64,000 nucleotides of DNA from Levilactobacillus mulengensis (GTDB lineage: Bacteria > Bacillota > Bacilli > Lactobacillales > Lactobacillaceae). The notes under the pieces are model-generated. The model had not been told where the DNA came from and made no database searches. It saw only the letters and a list, made by a program, of their open reading frames with translations. Position numbers and translations under genes: made by a program. The stretch is from contig NZ_RHNW01000001.1 of the NCBI RefSeq assembly GCF_003946045.1, forward strand, positions 455,825 through 519,824. Direction: 5' to 3'. Below, piece by piece: positions 17,395 to 26,543 of the stretch (within the stretch, counting starts at the first letter, position 1; each line of letters begins with the position of its first letter).

Positions 17395-20022
17395 CTAGTC
17401 ATTTAACCGAATTAAGTTTCCCGTGTTTAACCGTTCGACGGCCGTATCCGCCGTCAAGAAAATGATTTGAACGGTCTGGCTAATTTCCGCCAATAAGGCG
17501 TACGCGGCTTGGCGCCGGTCCGCATCAAAGTTGACGAACCCATCGTCAATCAGCAACGGCATGGCGACCTGTTGCTGCATGACGATGGCAAATGCCAGTT
17601 TCACAGCCAAATCTAGCTGTTCCGCGGTTCCCCGGGAAAGCTGACCGACGTTGCGCCATGCCCCGTCGGCTCGCCGTACCCGTAAAGTCGTCGCGGTCAG
17701 TTCAATTTCAGTATACCGGTTTTCCGTTAATTTGCCATATAATTTGCTGGCCTGGGCCACAATTTGTGGGAGTCGGTCACCGGAAGCCGCGGCCAACGTC
17801 GCACTGATCCATTGACTGGTCAGGCGCTGTACCAGCCACTCCTGGGTCGTGGCCACCATTTGCGTTTCCAAATTAGCCAGGCGTTGGCGCAACGTGGCTT
17901 GGGTGCCGCTGGCTGTTAAATGGGCCAGTTGCCCCGCCAAGGTCGCCAACCGCGTTGTGGTTTGGTCCAGCGTCTGTTGGAGCTGCGCCTGTTGCGTTTG
18001 CGCTTGGGTCACGGAACCGGTCAGGGCCGCCTGATCAGCGACCTGTTGTAAGGCCGTCAGGTTGGCCGACCCAATCTGCTGGGCCAGCGTCGTCCGTTGT
18101 TGCGCCTGGCTTTGTCGTTCGCGTTGGGCTTGGTAGCGTTCATAAAAAGCTGCCACACTCCGCAGATTTCGCGTGCTCAGGAAGGTAGCCAGCGCATGAC
18201 TAGCCTCGTCCGCAGCGCGTTGATCCGTGCGGAGACGTGCCGTCAGACTGGCCAGTTCGCCCGATTGGGTCTGGCTGGCCTGTTGGCGTGCCTGTAGATC
18301 AGCCAGTTGCGTGGCGACCGTGGCAAAATCGCTAGTCGCCAGTGAGGGCAAGACCTGGCCGACCGCCGCGAGGAAATCCGCGACCATCTGCTTGGCCTTG
18401 GCCAATTGGGCGCCCTGCGACTCCATTTGCCGGGACAAGCGTTCCCACTCCGCAATGGCGGTCTGAGCGGCCGACCACTGGGCTAATGGCACGTTCCCTA
18501 GGCCGTGGGCTTCGCCGATGACGTCTAACTGATTGGTCAGATCATCGACGAGGTGGCCTCCCTCGCGCAACTGCGCCTGGTTATCCCGAATATCAGCCGT
18601 TAGGTCCTCGAGCTCCCGGCTGGCCGGCGTACTGCTGTCGACCTGAAAGACACCGTAATACCCGACGGCGACCCCACACAGGGCCCCCACCAGCTTGAAC
18701 AGTGTCCCGGGCAAGAGCAGCGAGCCAATCAGAACCACGAGTCCCACGGCCAACCAAATCAATTGCTTGTCGGCCAGTGGGTTGCGTTGCTGCTGACGGG
18801 TCGGCTGCTGTTGCTGGTAGCGTTCGTTCAGTTGATTCAGGTGTTGCTGGATACGTCGGCGTTTCTGATTAGCGGCGGTCAGGCGTTCCTGTAGGTCCTT
18901 GACCTGTTGCAGGGTCGCCAGTGAAAATGGCCGCGGCATCTGACCGCTTACCGCGTACTGGGTCTCCAGAGCTGTCGACCGTTGTTGTAAATCGCGTTGC
19001 TGTTCGGCCAACTGCTGTTGTGTCTGAGCAGCCTGTTGCATGGCTGGCAGTTGGGCCAGCAACGGATCGACCTGGGCGGCCACCGGCAAGTATTCCTGAA
19101 ATAGCGGTGGCAACTGCGCCGTTTGCTGAAGGTCCTGGACGCGTTGCTGATCAGTGGTCAGGGCCTTTTCCGTCGCCGTGACCTGCCCGCGCAGCTGCTC
19201 GAGCTGGGTGGCGTCATCGGCGCTAAAACCACTCGGGACGGGCTGGTCGGCCAGTTGACCCAGTCGCTGCCACTCCGCAAATGCGGACCAGCTAGCCGCT
19301 TGTTGGGTCAGTTGGGCCGTGACTTGGCGTTGTTGCGCCAGTTGATCCTGCGTTTGGGCCTGCTGCTGACGCAAGTCCTGTTGTTCCCGCAACAACTGCC
19401 AGTAGGTCCCGTAGGCCGCATCCGCCTTGGCTAACTTATCCGTCAACTCGCGGTGGGCCTGTAGTTGTTGATTTAAAATGGGATTGCGTCCCTGCGGCTT
19501 GTAGCGGCTATCGGCCTGCTGGTCCAGCTGGTGGGCCTGCGTCAGCCAGAAATCACTGCCGACCGCCCCCACGTGTCGCAGACGGTCGATTAGTTCCTGC
19601 TTGGAGGCCGCAAAGACCTGGCCGAGCCGGGGTTCGTTGATGGCGTAAACGCTGGTGAACAATTGCTGGTCCACCGGTGCCAGGAGGCTCGCCAGGTTGT
19701 TGGCCGGTAGCGTCAGATTCGTGGTGTCGTTATGTAGCGTGACCTTGCCACCGTGGGGCCCCGCCGTTCGAGTGACGGTGTAGGTGACATCCGCCTGAAC
19801 GAACTGAATTTCGCCACCGAACCGGCTGCCGTCGAGCGGTTCGTACCGCAACTCGGGATGCTTCTTGGTTGGAAAGCCAAAGAGAATGGCCGTGATAAAT
19901 TGGGTCAGGGTCGACTTGCCGGCTTCGTTGGGGCCCACCAGAAAGTTGAGGCCGTCCGTCAATGCAAAGGTTCGGTCGTGAAAATGGCCGAAGCCGTAAA
20001 TCGTCAAGCGCTTAAGCTTCAT
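17395..20022 (-). CDS. yhaN: SbcC/Rad50-like ATPase YhaN
   Basis: 875-residue SMC-type ATPase. N-terminal half-site with Walker A GPNEAGKST near residue 32, very long Gln-rich coiled coils, and a C-terminal half-site with a signature-like LSRGTAEQLDLA and Walker B MPLLIDDGFVNFD. A central hydrophobic hairpin (residues ~420-460, IWLAVGLVVLIGSLLLPG and VGALCGVAVGYYG) breaks the coil. This is a YhaN trait, and SbcC itself lacks it. It overlaps yhaO by 11 nt and probably works with it in DNA end processing; the role of the membrane-like hairpin is unclear. Confidence 0.9.
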   Translation of the reverse strand: MKLKRLTIYGFGHFHDRTFALTDGLNFLVGPNEAGKSTLTQFITAILFGFPTKKHPELRYEPLDGSRFGGEIQFVQADVTYTVTRTAGPHGGKVTLHNDTTNLTLPANNLASLLAPVDQQLFTSVYAINEPRLGQVFAASKQELIDRLRHVGAVGSDFWLTQAHQLDQQADSRYKPQGRNPILNQQLQAHRELTDKLAKADAAYGTYWQLLREQQDLRQQQAQTQDQLAQQRQVTAQLTQQAASWSAFAEWQRLGQLADQPVPSGFSADDATQLEQLRGQVTATEKALTTDQQRVQDLQQTAQLPPLFQEYLPVAAQVDPLLAQLPAMQQAAQTQQQLAEQQRDLQQRSTALETQYAVSGQMPRPFSLATLQQVKDLQERLTAANQKRRRIQQHLNQLNERYQQQQPTRQQQRNPLADKQLIWLAVGLVVLIGSLLLPGTLFKLVGALCGVAVGYYGVFQVDSSTPASRELEDLTADIRDNQAQLREGGHLVDDLTNQLDVIGEAHGLGNVPLAQWSAAQTAIAEWERLSRQMESQGAQLAKAKQMVADFLAAVGQVLPSLATSDFATVATQLADLQARQQASQTQSGELASLTARLRTDQRAADEASHALATFLSTRNLRSVAAFYERYQAQRERQSQAQQRTTLAQQIGSANLTALQQVADQAALTGSVTQAQTQQAQLQQTLDQTTTRLATLAGQLAHLTASGTQATLRQRLANLETQMVATTQEWLVQRLTSQWISATLAAASGDRLPQIVAQASKLYGKLTENRYTEIELTATTLRVRRADGAWRNVGQLSRGTAEQLDLAVKLAFAIVMQQQVAMPLLIDDGFVNFDADRRQAAYALLAEISQTVQIIFLTADTAVERLNTGNLIRLND

Positions 20023-21226
20023 CGTGTGCCTCCTCTCCCATCAATTCCGCCAAGAGCGCTTCGGCCTGTGCGTGGACCTGCGTGGCCGTTTCGGGCTGCG
20101 CAAACCACTCGGCTAGCGCCGGATCTTGGGCTAATTTGCCAAAAGTTGTCTGTAAATTATCGGCGGTAAAGATTGTCGCCGCTCCTTGCTCCCAATAGGC
20201 TTGATCCAGTTGGGGCGCGACCGGCTGCGCTTGATTGGTCGCGAGCTTGACGCCAATCAGGTAGCGCTGGGCCACCTTCAATTGGCGGGCGTGAGTCCGC
20301 TGATAGAGTGCCAACCACTCACCATTTTTAAAACTGGTCAAGTCGGCCCCGGTCAATGCCGCGCCACTCACGGTTACCGCGGTCAACGTGGCTTGCGCGG
20401 CGACGTTGGTGCTGAGCCAGTTCGTCAGGGCAGTCGTCAGCTGTGGCAAGTCGGTGGCCGTGGACGTTAACGTGGCGGCATCCCAGAGAATTTCGGCGGT
20501 GGAGAAGAATTCCGGCACTAATTTACCGGCCTGACTGGTCACCAGGTAGGCCCCCTTCTCGCCCGTCTCATTGATACTGCGTCCCTGCGTGTTACCGGCG
20601 TACAGAATCGGTGGCTGTTCCGCCAGAAATTGTCGGTAGTGAATGTGGCCCAGCGCCCAGTAATCATAGCGTTTGGCTAACAGGTCGGCCACGTGAAATG
20701 GCGCATAGTGGTCGCTGGCTCCCGTGGCCACGGCGCCGTGCAGCATGCCAATGTGCCACTGCGTTTCGGCGTGGACCGGAAAGTCGGCCACCTGGTCCGT
20801 GGACACCCACCGCTCGGGATAGCTGAAACCACTCACCGCCACGGTCTCGCCGGAGGCCAGCGTCAACGTGTGAGTAGTCACGTTCGGTCCCAAAACCGTC
20901 ACGTTGGCTGGATAGTTCACGGTCTGGTGTTGGTCGCCCAAATAATCATGATTCCCAAAACTAATAATGACGGGAATATGGTGGTCGTTTAACCGATCAA
21001 ATTGTTGAAACAGATAGGCCTGGGCCGCCACGCTCTGTTCCGCCCGGTCAAACAGATCCCCCGCCAGCAACACAAAATCGACCTGCTCGGCAATGGCTCG
21101 GTCAAAGACCCGCGTCGCCGCCGTAAAGGTTGATTGCCGCACGATCGTCAGTAGGCTACTAGGGAGGGTCGTCAATCCCAGGAAGGGACTATCTAAATGT
21201 AAATCAGCTGCGTGAATAAATTTCAT
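20012..21226 (-). CDS. yhaO: SbcD-like metallophosphoesterase YhaO
   Basis: 404-residue Mre11/SbcD-type nuclease subunit. Phosphoesterase motifs are in order: FIHAADLHLDSPF at the N-terminus, LLAGDLFDR near 55, SFGNHDYLGD near 90 and ALGHIHYRQF near 190. It is the first gene of the yhaO-yhaN-yhaM operon, with GGGAGG before the ATG and an 11-nt overlap with yhaN. Expected to form a complex with YhaN that trims DNA ends; the activity is inferred from the family. Confidence 0.92.
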   Translation of the reverse strand: MKFIHAADLHLDSPFLGLTTLPSSLLTIVRQSTFTAATRVFDRAIAEQVDFVLLAGDLFDRAEQSVAAQAYLFQQFDRLNDHHIPVIISFGNHDYLGDQHQTVNYPANVTVLGPNVTTHTLTLASGETVAVSGFSYPERWVSTDQVADFPVHAETQWHIGMLHGAVATGASDHYAPFHVADLLAKRYDYWALGHIHYRQFLAEQPPILYAGNTQGRSINETGEKGAYLVTSQAGKLVPEFFSTAEILWDAATLTSTATDLPQLTTALTNWLSTNVAAQATLTAVTVSGAALTGADLTSFKNGEWLALYQRTHARQLKVAQRYLIGVKLATNQAQPVAPQLDQAYWEQGAATIFTADNLQTTFGKLAQDPALAEWFAQPETATQVHAQAEALLAELMGEEAHDEA

Positions 21227-21254
21227 GAGTTTCCTCCCGCTTAACTGGGTCGAA

Positions 21255-21306
21255 CAAAAAATCGTCGGCGCACCGACCTCCCAAAGTGAGTGGTTGCGCC
21301 GACGAT
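21255..21306 (-). terminator. Terminator of the YlbF-family gene
   Basis: Perfect 12-bp stem ATCGTCGGCGCA (21261-21272) and TGCGCCGACGAT (21295-21306), with AAAAAA on the left. Confidence 0.92.
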
Positions 21307-21316
21307 TGACTGATGC

Positions 21317-21661
21317 TTAACCCGCGTAAATATCTTGAATGGGTTGCGTAATCGTTTTGTTTAATTGGTTCAACATGGAGTTGACACCGCGTTCGGCTTC
21401 CATTAAGTTCTTAACGGCGTCGATCTTGCCAACTTGGTCGGCAACCTCACGGGCATGCTTCATTTCATCGTCCGTTAATTGTTGACCAGACATTTGCTTT
21501 TGTTGCAAGTCCAGTTGAATCTTTTGAAAGTCTTTGAACAGCTTGTAGGTGTCAGCGTCTGCCTTCATCTCGTTAAATGCCGTTTGCAATGCTTTGAATT
21601 GATCTGAATCTTTGAGCGCTTGGGTCACTTGTTCGCCCAGCTCTACCATCTTGTCAGCCAT
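21317..21661 (-). CDS. YlbF/YmcA (YheA) family protein
   Basis: 114-residue all-helical protein of the YlbF/YmcA/YheA family (DUF964). It is rich in Gln, Lys, Asp and Glu with regular heptads and the typical DADTYKLFKDFQKIQLDLQ stretch. In Bacillus, YlbF and YmcA with YaaT form the Y-complex that affects RNase Y; YheA itself has no settled role. GAGGAGG precedes the ATG. It sits between the yha operon and the PBP gene with its own terminator. Confidence 0.85.
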   Translation of the reverse strand: MADKMVELGEQVTQALKDSDQFKALQTAFNEMKADADTYKLFKDFQKIQLDLQQKQMSGQQLTDDEMKHAREVADQVGKIDAVKNLMEAERGVNSMLNQLNKTITQPIQDIYAG

Positions 21662-21749
21662 TACGTTTCCTCCTCAGTGGGCGTGACGCCCATTTACAAT
21701 ACAAAGTCTATTGTAACATGTTAGGCGCTTTCATCCCACCCACATTTGG

Positions 21750-23843
21750 CTAATTCACGATGGAATTCCACCACGACTTCACCGTATTGGCGGCATCGCT
21801 GAAGGACTTGCCGGCGTTGTCAATCCCCTTTTGCACGGAATCCCAAACGTCACTGCCATCGGTAGAACTGCTACCGTTGTTTTCGGCCTTGGCAATCGTC
21901 GAGGCGTCCTTGGTGTTGAAGGCAGTCCCCTTTGTGTTCGGCAGGATACTCTGCATTTCCGCCTGGTAGAGCGGACCTTCGCCGGTACCACTGACGTTTT
22001 CCAAATGGTGCTTGCCGTTGGTGTTGTCAAAGCCTTCCCAGGTGGCCACGACCACGTCCGGCGTATAGCCGACGATCCATTTGTCACGGGTCGCATCGGA
22101 ATCACCATCGGCTTCGGTGCTCCCGGTCTTCCCGGCAATCGTGTACCCATAAGGCTTGGCACTGACCCCGGTCCCGTAGTTGAAGACGCCCATCATCATG
22201 CTGGTCATCTGCTTAGCGGTCTTGCTGGACATGACCTTGGTCTTCTTAGCCGCGGAGTCGGACGTGTCGACGACCACATTACCGGACGCGTCGACGATCT
22301 TGCGAATGTAGTGGGCCGAGGACATGGTCCCGTTGTTGGCAAAGGCCGTGTAGGCTTGTGCCAACTGCTGCGGTGACACCCCGGTCTTCAAACCACCCAG
22401 CGCGAGCGCCAGGTTCTTGTCTGACTTGGTGACGGGGAGGCCGAACTTCTTGACGGCGTCATACCCCTTGTCCACACCAATCTTGTTCAGTAACCAGACG
22501 GCCGGCGCGTTCTTACTCTGCGCCAGTGCCTGATACATCGGCACCTTGCCGCTGTACTGGTTACCATAGTTGTGTGGCGAATACTTGTTGGTCCCATAGG
22601 ATTGCTTCTTATCAGTCAACTCGGAATCATAGTAGTAGCCATTTTCCAAGGCTGGCGTGTAAACGGCCAACGGTTTAATGGTCGATCCGGGTTGGCGCCG
22701 CATCTGGGTGGCCCGGTTGTAGCCCCGGAACACGTGCTGACCCCGACCCCCAACCACGGCCTCGACGCCACCGCTATTGGGATCAATCGCGATGCTGGCG
22801 GCTTGAACCTTGGTGCCGTCGCTGGCATTGGCTGGGAAATAACTCGGATTCTTAAAGAGATTTTGCATTTGCGTCTGGTTGTTCTGGTCCAGAGAAGTAT
22901 AGATTTTATACCCCTTGTTCATGATTTCCGACTCGGTCAACCCATATTTGCTAACGGCCTCATTGATGACGGCATCAAAGTAATACGGGTACTTATAACT
23001 ATTCTTGTAGTTATAGGTGTCGCTGGTGGTCAACGCGGTGGCCTGATACTGCTTGGCCTGGGCGCTGGAAATACTGCCGGTATCCGCCATCAGTCCCAGA
23101 ACGACATTCCGCCGTGACCGCGAGGCTTGGGGATGGTCAACCGGATTGTAGGCACTCGGTGACGTCAACATCCCCGCCAAAACGGCAGATTCGGGCACGG
23201 ACAAATTGGCCGCCGTCTTGCCAAAGTAACGTTCGGCAGCGTCCTGAACCCCCCAGACGCCGTTACCAAAGTAAGCATTGTTCAAATACATTGAGAGAAT
23301 GTCTTTTTTGCTATAAACATTTTCCACTTCAATGGAGAGAAACAGTTCCTTAAACTTCCGTGTGAACGTTTGCTCCTGTGTCAAGTAGGCATTCTTCACT
23401 AGTTGCTGGGTCAACGTACTCCCCCCGCCACTAATGTAGCCGCGCCGGAGCACCTTATTCTTGGCAAACAGGTAGAAGGCCCGCGCATACCCCTTGAAGG
23501 AAAAGCCGTATTCCTTGTAGAAATTACGGTCTTCGGTCGAAATGACCGCACCCTGAATGTTAGGCGAAATTTTCTTCAACGGCACGTAGGTCCCCTTCTG
23601 CGAATATAGGGTCCCCGCCTTATTATTTTTACGGTCATAGATCTGCGTCGGATTTTCCAGTGCAGCCTTCAGATCACCAACGTTGGCAGTCTTGGCCATA
23701 AAGGTCAGGTAGCCGCTTCCCACCAAAATGATGGTTAGAAAAATCACGATTAACCAACGGGTCAGTTGGAATCGCCGCCAGAAGCGTTTGAAGCGAGCTT
23801 TGAAGCCCGACCAAAAATTCTGATTAGGTTCTTGGTTATTCAT
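21750..23843 (-). CDS. Class A penicillin-binding protein (PBP2A/PBP1A type)
   Basis: 697-residue bifunctional peptidoglycan synthase. A cytoplasmic basic N-tail and one TM helix (~33-50) precede the GT51 glycosyltransferase domain, with EDRNFYKEYG near 103 and GGGSTLTQQLVKNAY near 138. The transpeptidase domain has RQPGSTIKPL (active-site Ser), SKN and KTGST motifs near 385, 440 and 570. The C-terminus is a Ser/Asp/Lys tail. All catalytic motifs are intact. Whether it is the PBP1A, 1B or 2A orthologue cannot be settled here. Confidence 0.93.
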   Translation of the reverse strand: MNNQEPNQNFWSGFKARFKRFWRRFQLTRWLIVIFLTIILVGSGYLTFMAKTANVGDLKAALENPTQIYDRKNNKAGTLYSQKGTYVPLKKISPNIQGAVISTEDRNFYKEYGFSFKGYARAFYLFAKNKVLRRGYISGGGSTLTQQLVKNAYLTQEQTFTRKFKELFLSIEVENVYSKKDILSMYLNNAYFGNGVWGVQDAAERYFGKTAANLSVPESAVLAGMLTSPSAYNPVDHPQASRSRRNVVLGLMADTGSISSAQAKQYQATALTTSDTYNYKNSYKYPYYFDAVINEAVSKYGLTESEIMNKGYKIYTSLDQNNQTQMQNLFKNPSYFPANASDGTKVQAASIAIDPNSGGVEAVVGGRGQHVFRGYNRATQMRRQPGSTIKPLAVYTPALENGYYYDSELTDKKQSYGTNKYSPHNYGNQYSGKVPMYQALAQSKNAPAVWLLNKIGVDKGYDAVKKFGLPVTKSDKNLALALGGLKTGVSPQQLAQAYTAFANNGTMSSAHYIRKIVDASGNVVVDTSDSAAKKTKVMSSKTAKQMTSMMMGVFNYGTGVSAKPYGYTIAGKTGSTEADGDSDATRDKWIVGYTPDVVVATWEGFDNTNGKHHLENVSGTGEGPLYQAEMQSILPNTKGTAFNTKDASTIAKAENNGSSSTDGSDVWDSVQKGIDNAGKSFSDAANTVKSWWNSIVN

Positions 23844-23962
23844 AAAATAGCCTCTTCTTATCTCAATTGTAATAGACCTATTTTAGCATAGTCCAGCCAA
23901 TCAGCCGACATTCACCCGAATCTTTAGCAAGCTTTAAATTAGCTTAACCGATTCAGGGCAAC

Positions 23963-24002
23963 AAAAAAGCGATACTCAGCCAAAGATTCGGCCGGTACCG
24001 CT
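23963..24002 (-). terminator. Terminator of argR1
   Basis: AGCGATAC pairs with GTACCGCT, with an inner GGC/GCC stem; AAAAAA at 23963-23968 gives the minus-strand T run, close after the argR1 stop. Confidence 0.85.
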
Positions 24003-24017
24003 CGGTTTATTTCTAAC

Positions 24018-24485
24018 TTAGTGCACAATTTCTGGATTCATTTCACCGGCGATTTCATCATGCAATTTTTCAGCAATCTCGGCGTTCGGACTGATGATGA
24101 AGATGGTGTCATGCCCCGCCAAGGTCCCAGCAATCTCTGGCATATTCAAATCGTCAAAGATGGCCGCCAGCAGGTTCCCGTTACTCGGCAGCGTTTTCAA
24201 AATGTTGACGAATTCTACCCGAGTTAAACCGGTCACGACTTCGTTAATGGTTTCCCGTAAATGTTCCTCTTCACTCCGGTTTCCCGCCTTGAAGATGGTG
24301 TAACGCAAATGGCCGTGGCCGTCTTGGGCCTTAACGATTTGCATTTCCCGGATATCCCGCGAGATGGTGGCCTGAGTCGCCTGAATACCCACCTCTTCCA
24401 GGTGTTCCATTAATTCTTCTTGAGTCCCAATGGGATACTGATTGATGAGTTGCTCGATGCGCGCTTGGCGAATACTTTTTTTCAT
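24018..24485 (-). CDS. argR: Arginine repressor ArgR (first copy)
   Basis: 155-residue ArgR/AhrC family regulator. An N-terminal winged helix contains the recognition segment QATISRDIREMQI (~38-50). The C-terminal oligomerisation/arginine-binding domain contains GTLAGHDTIFIISP. ATG 24485 gives MKKSIRQ and has GGGAGG about 9 nt upstream; the frame is open further upstream but without support. Very similar to the second copy at 51473-51946. In Lactobacillus plantarum two ArgR proteins are both needed for repression. The promoter region carries a PurBox-like sequence. Confidence 0.95.
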   Translation of the reverse strand: MKKSIRQARIEQLINQYPIGTQEELMEHLEEVGIQATQATISRDIREMQIVKAQDGHGHLRYTIFKAGNRSEEEHLRETINEVVTGLTRVEFVNILKTLPSNGNLLAAIFDDLNMPEIAGTLAGHDTIFIISPNAEIAEKLHDEIAGEMNPEIVH

Positions 24486-24517
24486 GGCGACGACCCTCCC
24501 GCATAAAATTGCATTAA

Positions 24518-24592
24518 GTATAACAAAGGATGCGGAATTTGGCCACATGTCTCTGCATATTTATAAAGTAAGTGTACCAAATATTCGTTTTT
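24518..24592 (-). promoter_or_regulatory. argR1 promoter with PurBox-like element
   Basis: On the minus strand TATACT (24523-24518) is a -10 without a good -35. TAAAAACGAATATT at 24592-24579 is identical to the 14-mer upstream of purE and is centred about 75 bp before the likely transcription start, the spacing known for PurR-activated promoters in Lactococcus. Confidence 0.5.
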
Positions 24593-24702
24593 AACGCAAA
24601 GAACCTTGCTTATTTGATTTACCGACTTTTGGGTAAACGAAAAAGTTTCGTGCCGCTGGTAGCCGACCCGGAACTTCGTATGCTTGCTATCTAGTATTGA
24701 AC

Positions 24703-25941
24703 CTAATCTGACGCGTTCAGCCCATGGTCCCCAATATCGGTTCGGTAAATCAATGACCCCAGTGATAACCGGTCAAGTTGCTGGTAGACCCGTTGCTGTG
24801 CCGTCTTTAAATCAGCTGCGTGATCAGCCACCAGCATGACCCGACCACCGGTACTGGTCAGCTGTTCGGGCGTCCCACCCACACTGGCATAATCCGCCCC
24901 GGCGACGGTCGGCACGGGCACGCCAAGCTGTGGTTTACTGGGATAACCTGGTGCCGCTAAGACCACACCTAAATAAGTGTCCGTCGTTTGCCAGTCTAAG
25001 GTTGGCTGCTTGCCCTGTAACAGGTCGACGATAACCTGATAGAAATCACTCTGTAATTGTGGCAATAAAATCTGGGCTTCCGGGTCTCCTAGTCGCAGAT
25101 TATATTCAATGACCTGGACCCCCGTTGGTGTCACGATGCCGCCGACGTACAGAACTCCGGCAAACGCCAGGTCATCAGCAATCAACCCGTCAATCGTGGG
25201 CTGAATAATCTTTTGCACCGTTTCTTGGAGAATATCGGCGGTCACCTGGGGCACTGGCGAATATGCCCCCATGCCCCCGGTATTAGGTCCCTGGTCCTGA
25301 TTCAGCAAGCGCTTGTGATCCTGCGCCGTCGGTAATAACCCGTACCGATCACCCCCAACAAAGACCATCTGGGAAAATTCCCAGCCCGTTAAATGTGCTT
25401 CAATCAAGACAGGGCCCCCACCTGAGAAAGCGGCTTGCAGGGCTTCTTGGGCCATTTGGTGGGTCGTGGCTACCGTGACACCCTTCCCCGCCGCCAGGCC
25501 ATCCACCTTAATCACCTGTGGCAGACTGGCCTGATCACTGTAGGCAATCGCGGTCGTCACGTCTTCAAATAACTGGTAATCAGCGGTTGGAATCCCGTGG
25601 CGCCGCATAAACGTCTTGGCAAAGACCTTAGAGCTCTCTAACCGTGCCGTTTGTTGTTTAGGACCAAATACCTGGAGTCCAGCCGCCTGGAAATAATCCA
25701 CAATCCCCGCGGCCAGCGGCACTTCCGGTCCTACGACCGTTAATGCCACTTGATGTTGCTGGGCAAAGGCAACCAATTTGGCAAAATCAAGCTCAGCAAT
25801 GGCAACCGTTTCGATCTGGTCCAATTGCATCCCCGGATTGCCCGGCGCACAAAAAACGGTCGTCACCTGGGGACTCCGCAATAATGCCTTGGCCATGGCA
25901 TGCTCACGGCCACCGCTACCGATTACGAAAACTTTTGCCAT
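24703..25941 (-). CDS. purD: Phosphoribosylamine-glycine ligase
   Basis: 412-residue ATP-grasp enzyme making GAR from phosphoribosylamine and glycine. N-terminal [13 protein letters not shown], the ATP-grasp segment [13 protein letters not shown] near residue 145 and [21 protein letters not shown] near 210 are diagnostic. Last gene of the purine operon, 23 nt after purN; purH, which usually sits between purN and purD, is absent. No strong terminator follows, so readthrough toward argR1 is possible. Confidence 0.97.
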   Translation of the reverse strand: MAKVFVIGSGGREHAMAKALLRSPQVTTVFCAPGNPGMQLDQIETVAIAELDFAKLVAFAQQHQVALTVVGPEVPLAAGIVDYFQAAGLQVFGPKQQTARLESSKVFAKTFMRRHGIPTADYQLFEDVTTAIAYSDQASLPQVIKVDGLAAGKGVTVATTHQMAQEALQAAFSGGGPVLIEAHLTGWEFSQMVFVGGDRYGLLPTAQDHKRLLNQDQGPNTGGMGAYSPVPQVTADILQETVQKIIQPTIDGLIADDLAFAGVLYVGGIVTPTGVQVIEYNLRLGDPEAQILLPQLQSDFYQVIVDLLQGKQPTLDWQTTDTYLGVVLAAPGYPSKPQLGVPVPTVAGADYASVGGTPEQLTSTGGRVMLVADHAADLKTAQQRVYQQLDRLSLGSLIYRTDIGDHGLNASD

Positions 25942-25964
25942 AGTTGACTCTCCTCCATCTTTGC

Positions 25965-26543
25965 TTAGATTTTCTTCGTGGCAATCAATTCTGCTAAAAC
26001 ATCTGGATACAGCTCATGTTCAACCTGATGAATACGTTCCGTTAGACTAGCCAAGGTGTCGTTGGCGCTCACGGAAACCCGCTGCTGGCGAATAACTTGT
26101 CCCGTATCGATACCCGCATCAATAAAGTGGACCGTCACACCGGTCTCTGAGACGCCGGCCGCAAAGGCATCCGCTATACCCTGTCTACCCGGAAATTTGG
26201 GCAATAGCGCGGGATGTAAATTAATGATGCGGTGGGGATACGCCGCCAACAACGTTTTCCCCACAATACGCATGTAGCCCGCCAGCAGGATGGCCGCTAC
26301 CTGATGGGCATGCAAGCTGGCTAAAATAGCCGTCTCGGCAGCCGCCTTCGTGGCAAAATCCTTGTAGTTAATCACGAGTACGGGAACGCCAACCGTCTCG
26401 GCCCGCTTAATAACGGGCGCATCGGCTTGATCACAAACCAGCAGCACGATTTCTGCCGGAATTTTTCGTTGCACAATGGCTGACTGCAGCGCACTAAAGT
26501 TGGTACCAGTTCCGGAAGCAAAAACAGCAATGTGTTTAACCAT
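25965..26543 (-). CDS. purN: Phosphoribosylglycinamide formyltransferase
   Basis: 192-residue GAR transformylase, 10-formyl-THF dependent. [15 protein letters not shown] at the N-terminus, the [13 protein letters not shown] segment near residue 90, and the catalytic block [17 protein letters not shown] near 108 with the downstream DTGQVI loop are all present. It overlaps purM by 8 nt. Confidence 0.97.
   Translation of the reverse strand: MVKHIAVFASGTGTNFSALQSAIVQRKIPAEIVLLVCDQADAPVIKRAETVGVPVLVINYKDFATKAAAETAILASLHAHQVAAILLAGYMRIVGKTLLAAYPHRIINLHPALLPKFPGRQGIADAFAAGVSETGVTVHFIDAGIDTGQVIRQQRVSVSANDTLASLTERIHQVEHELYPDVLAELIATKKI

Noticed and set aside
18700..18790. Frameshift or fusion in yhaN because of two membrane-like segments
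   Set aside because: The frame is continuous and a central hydrophobic hairpin is a known trait of YhaN-type ATPases.
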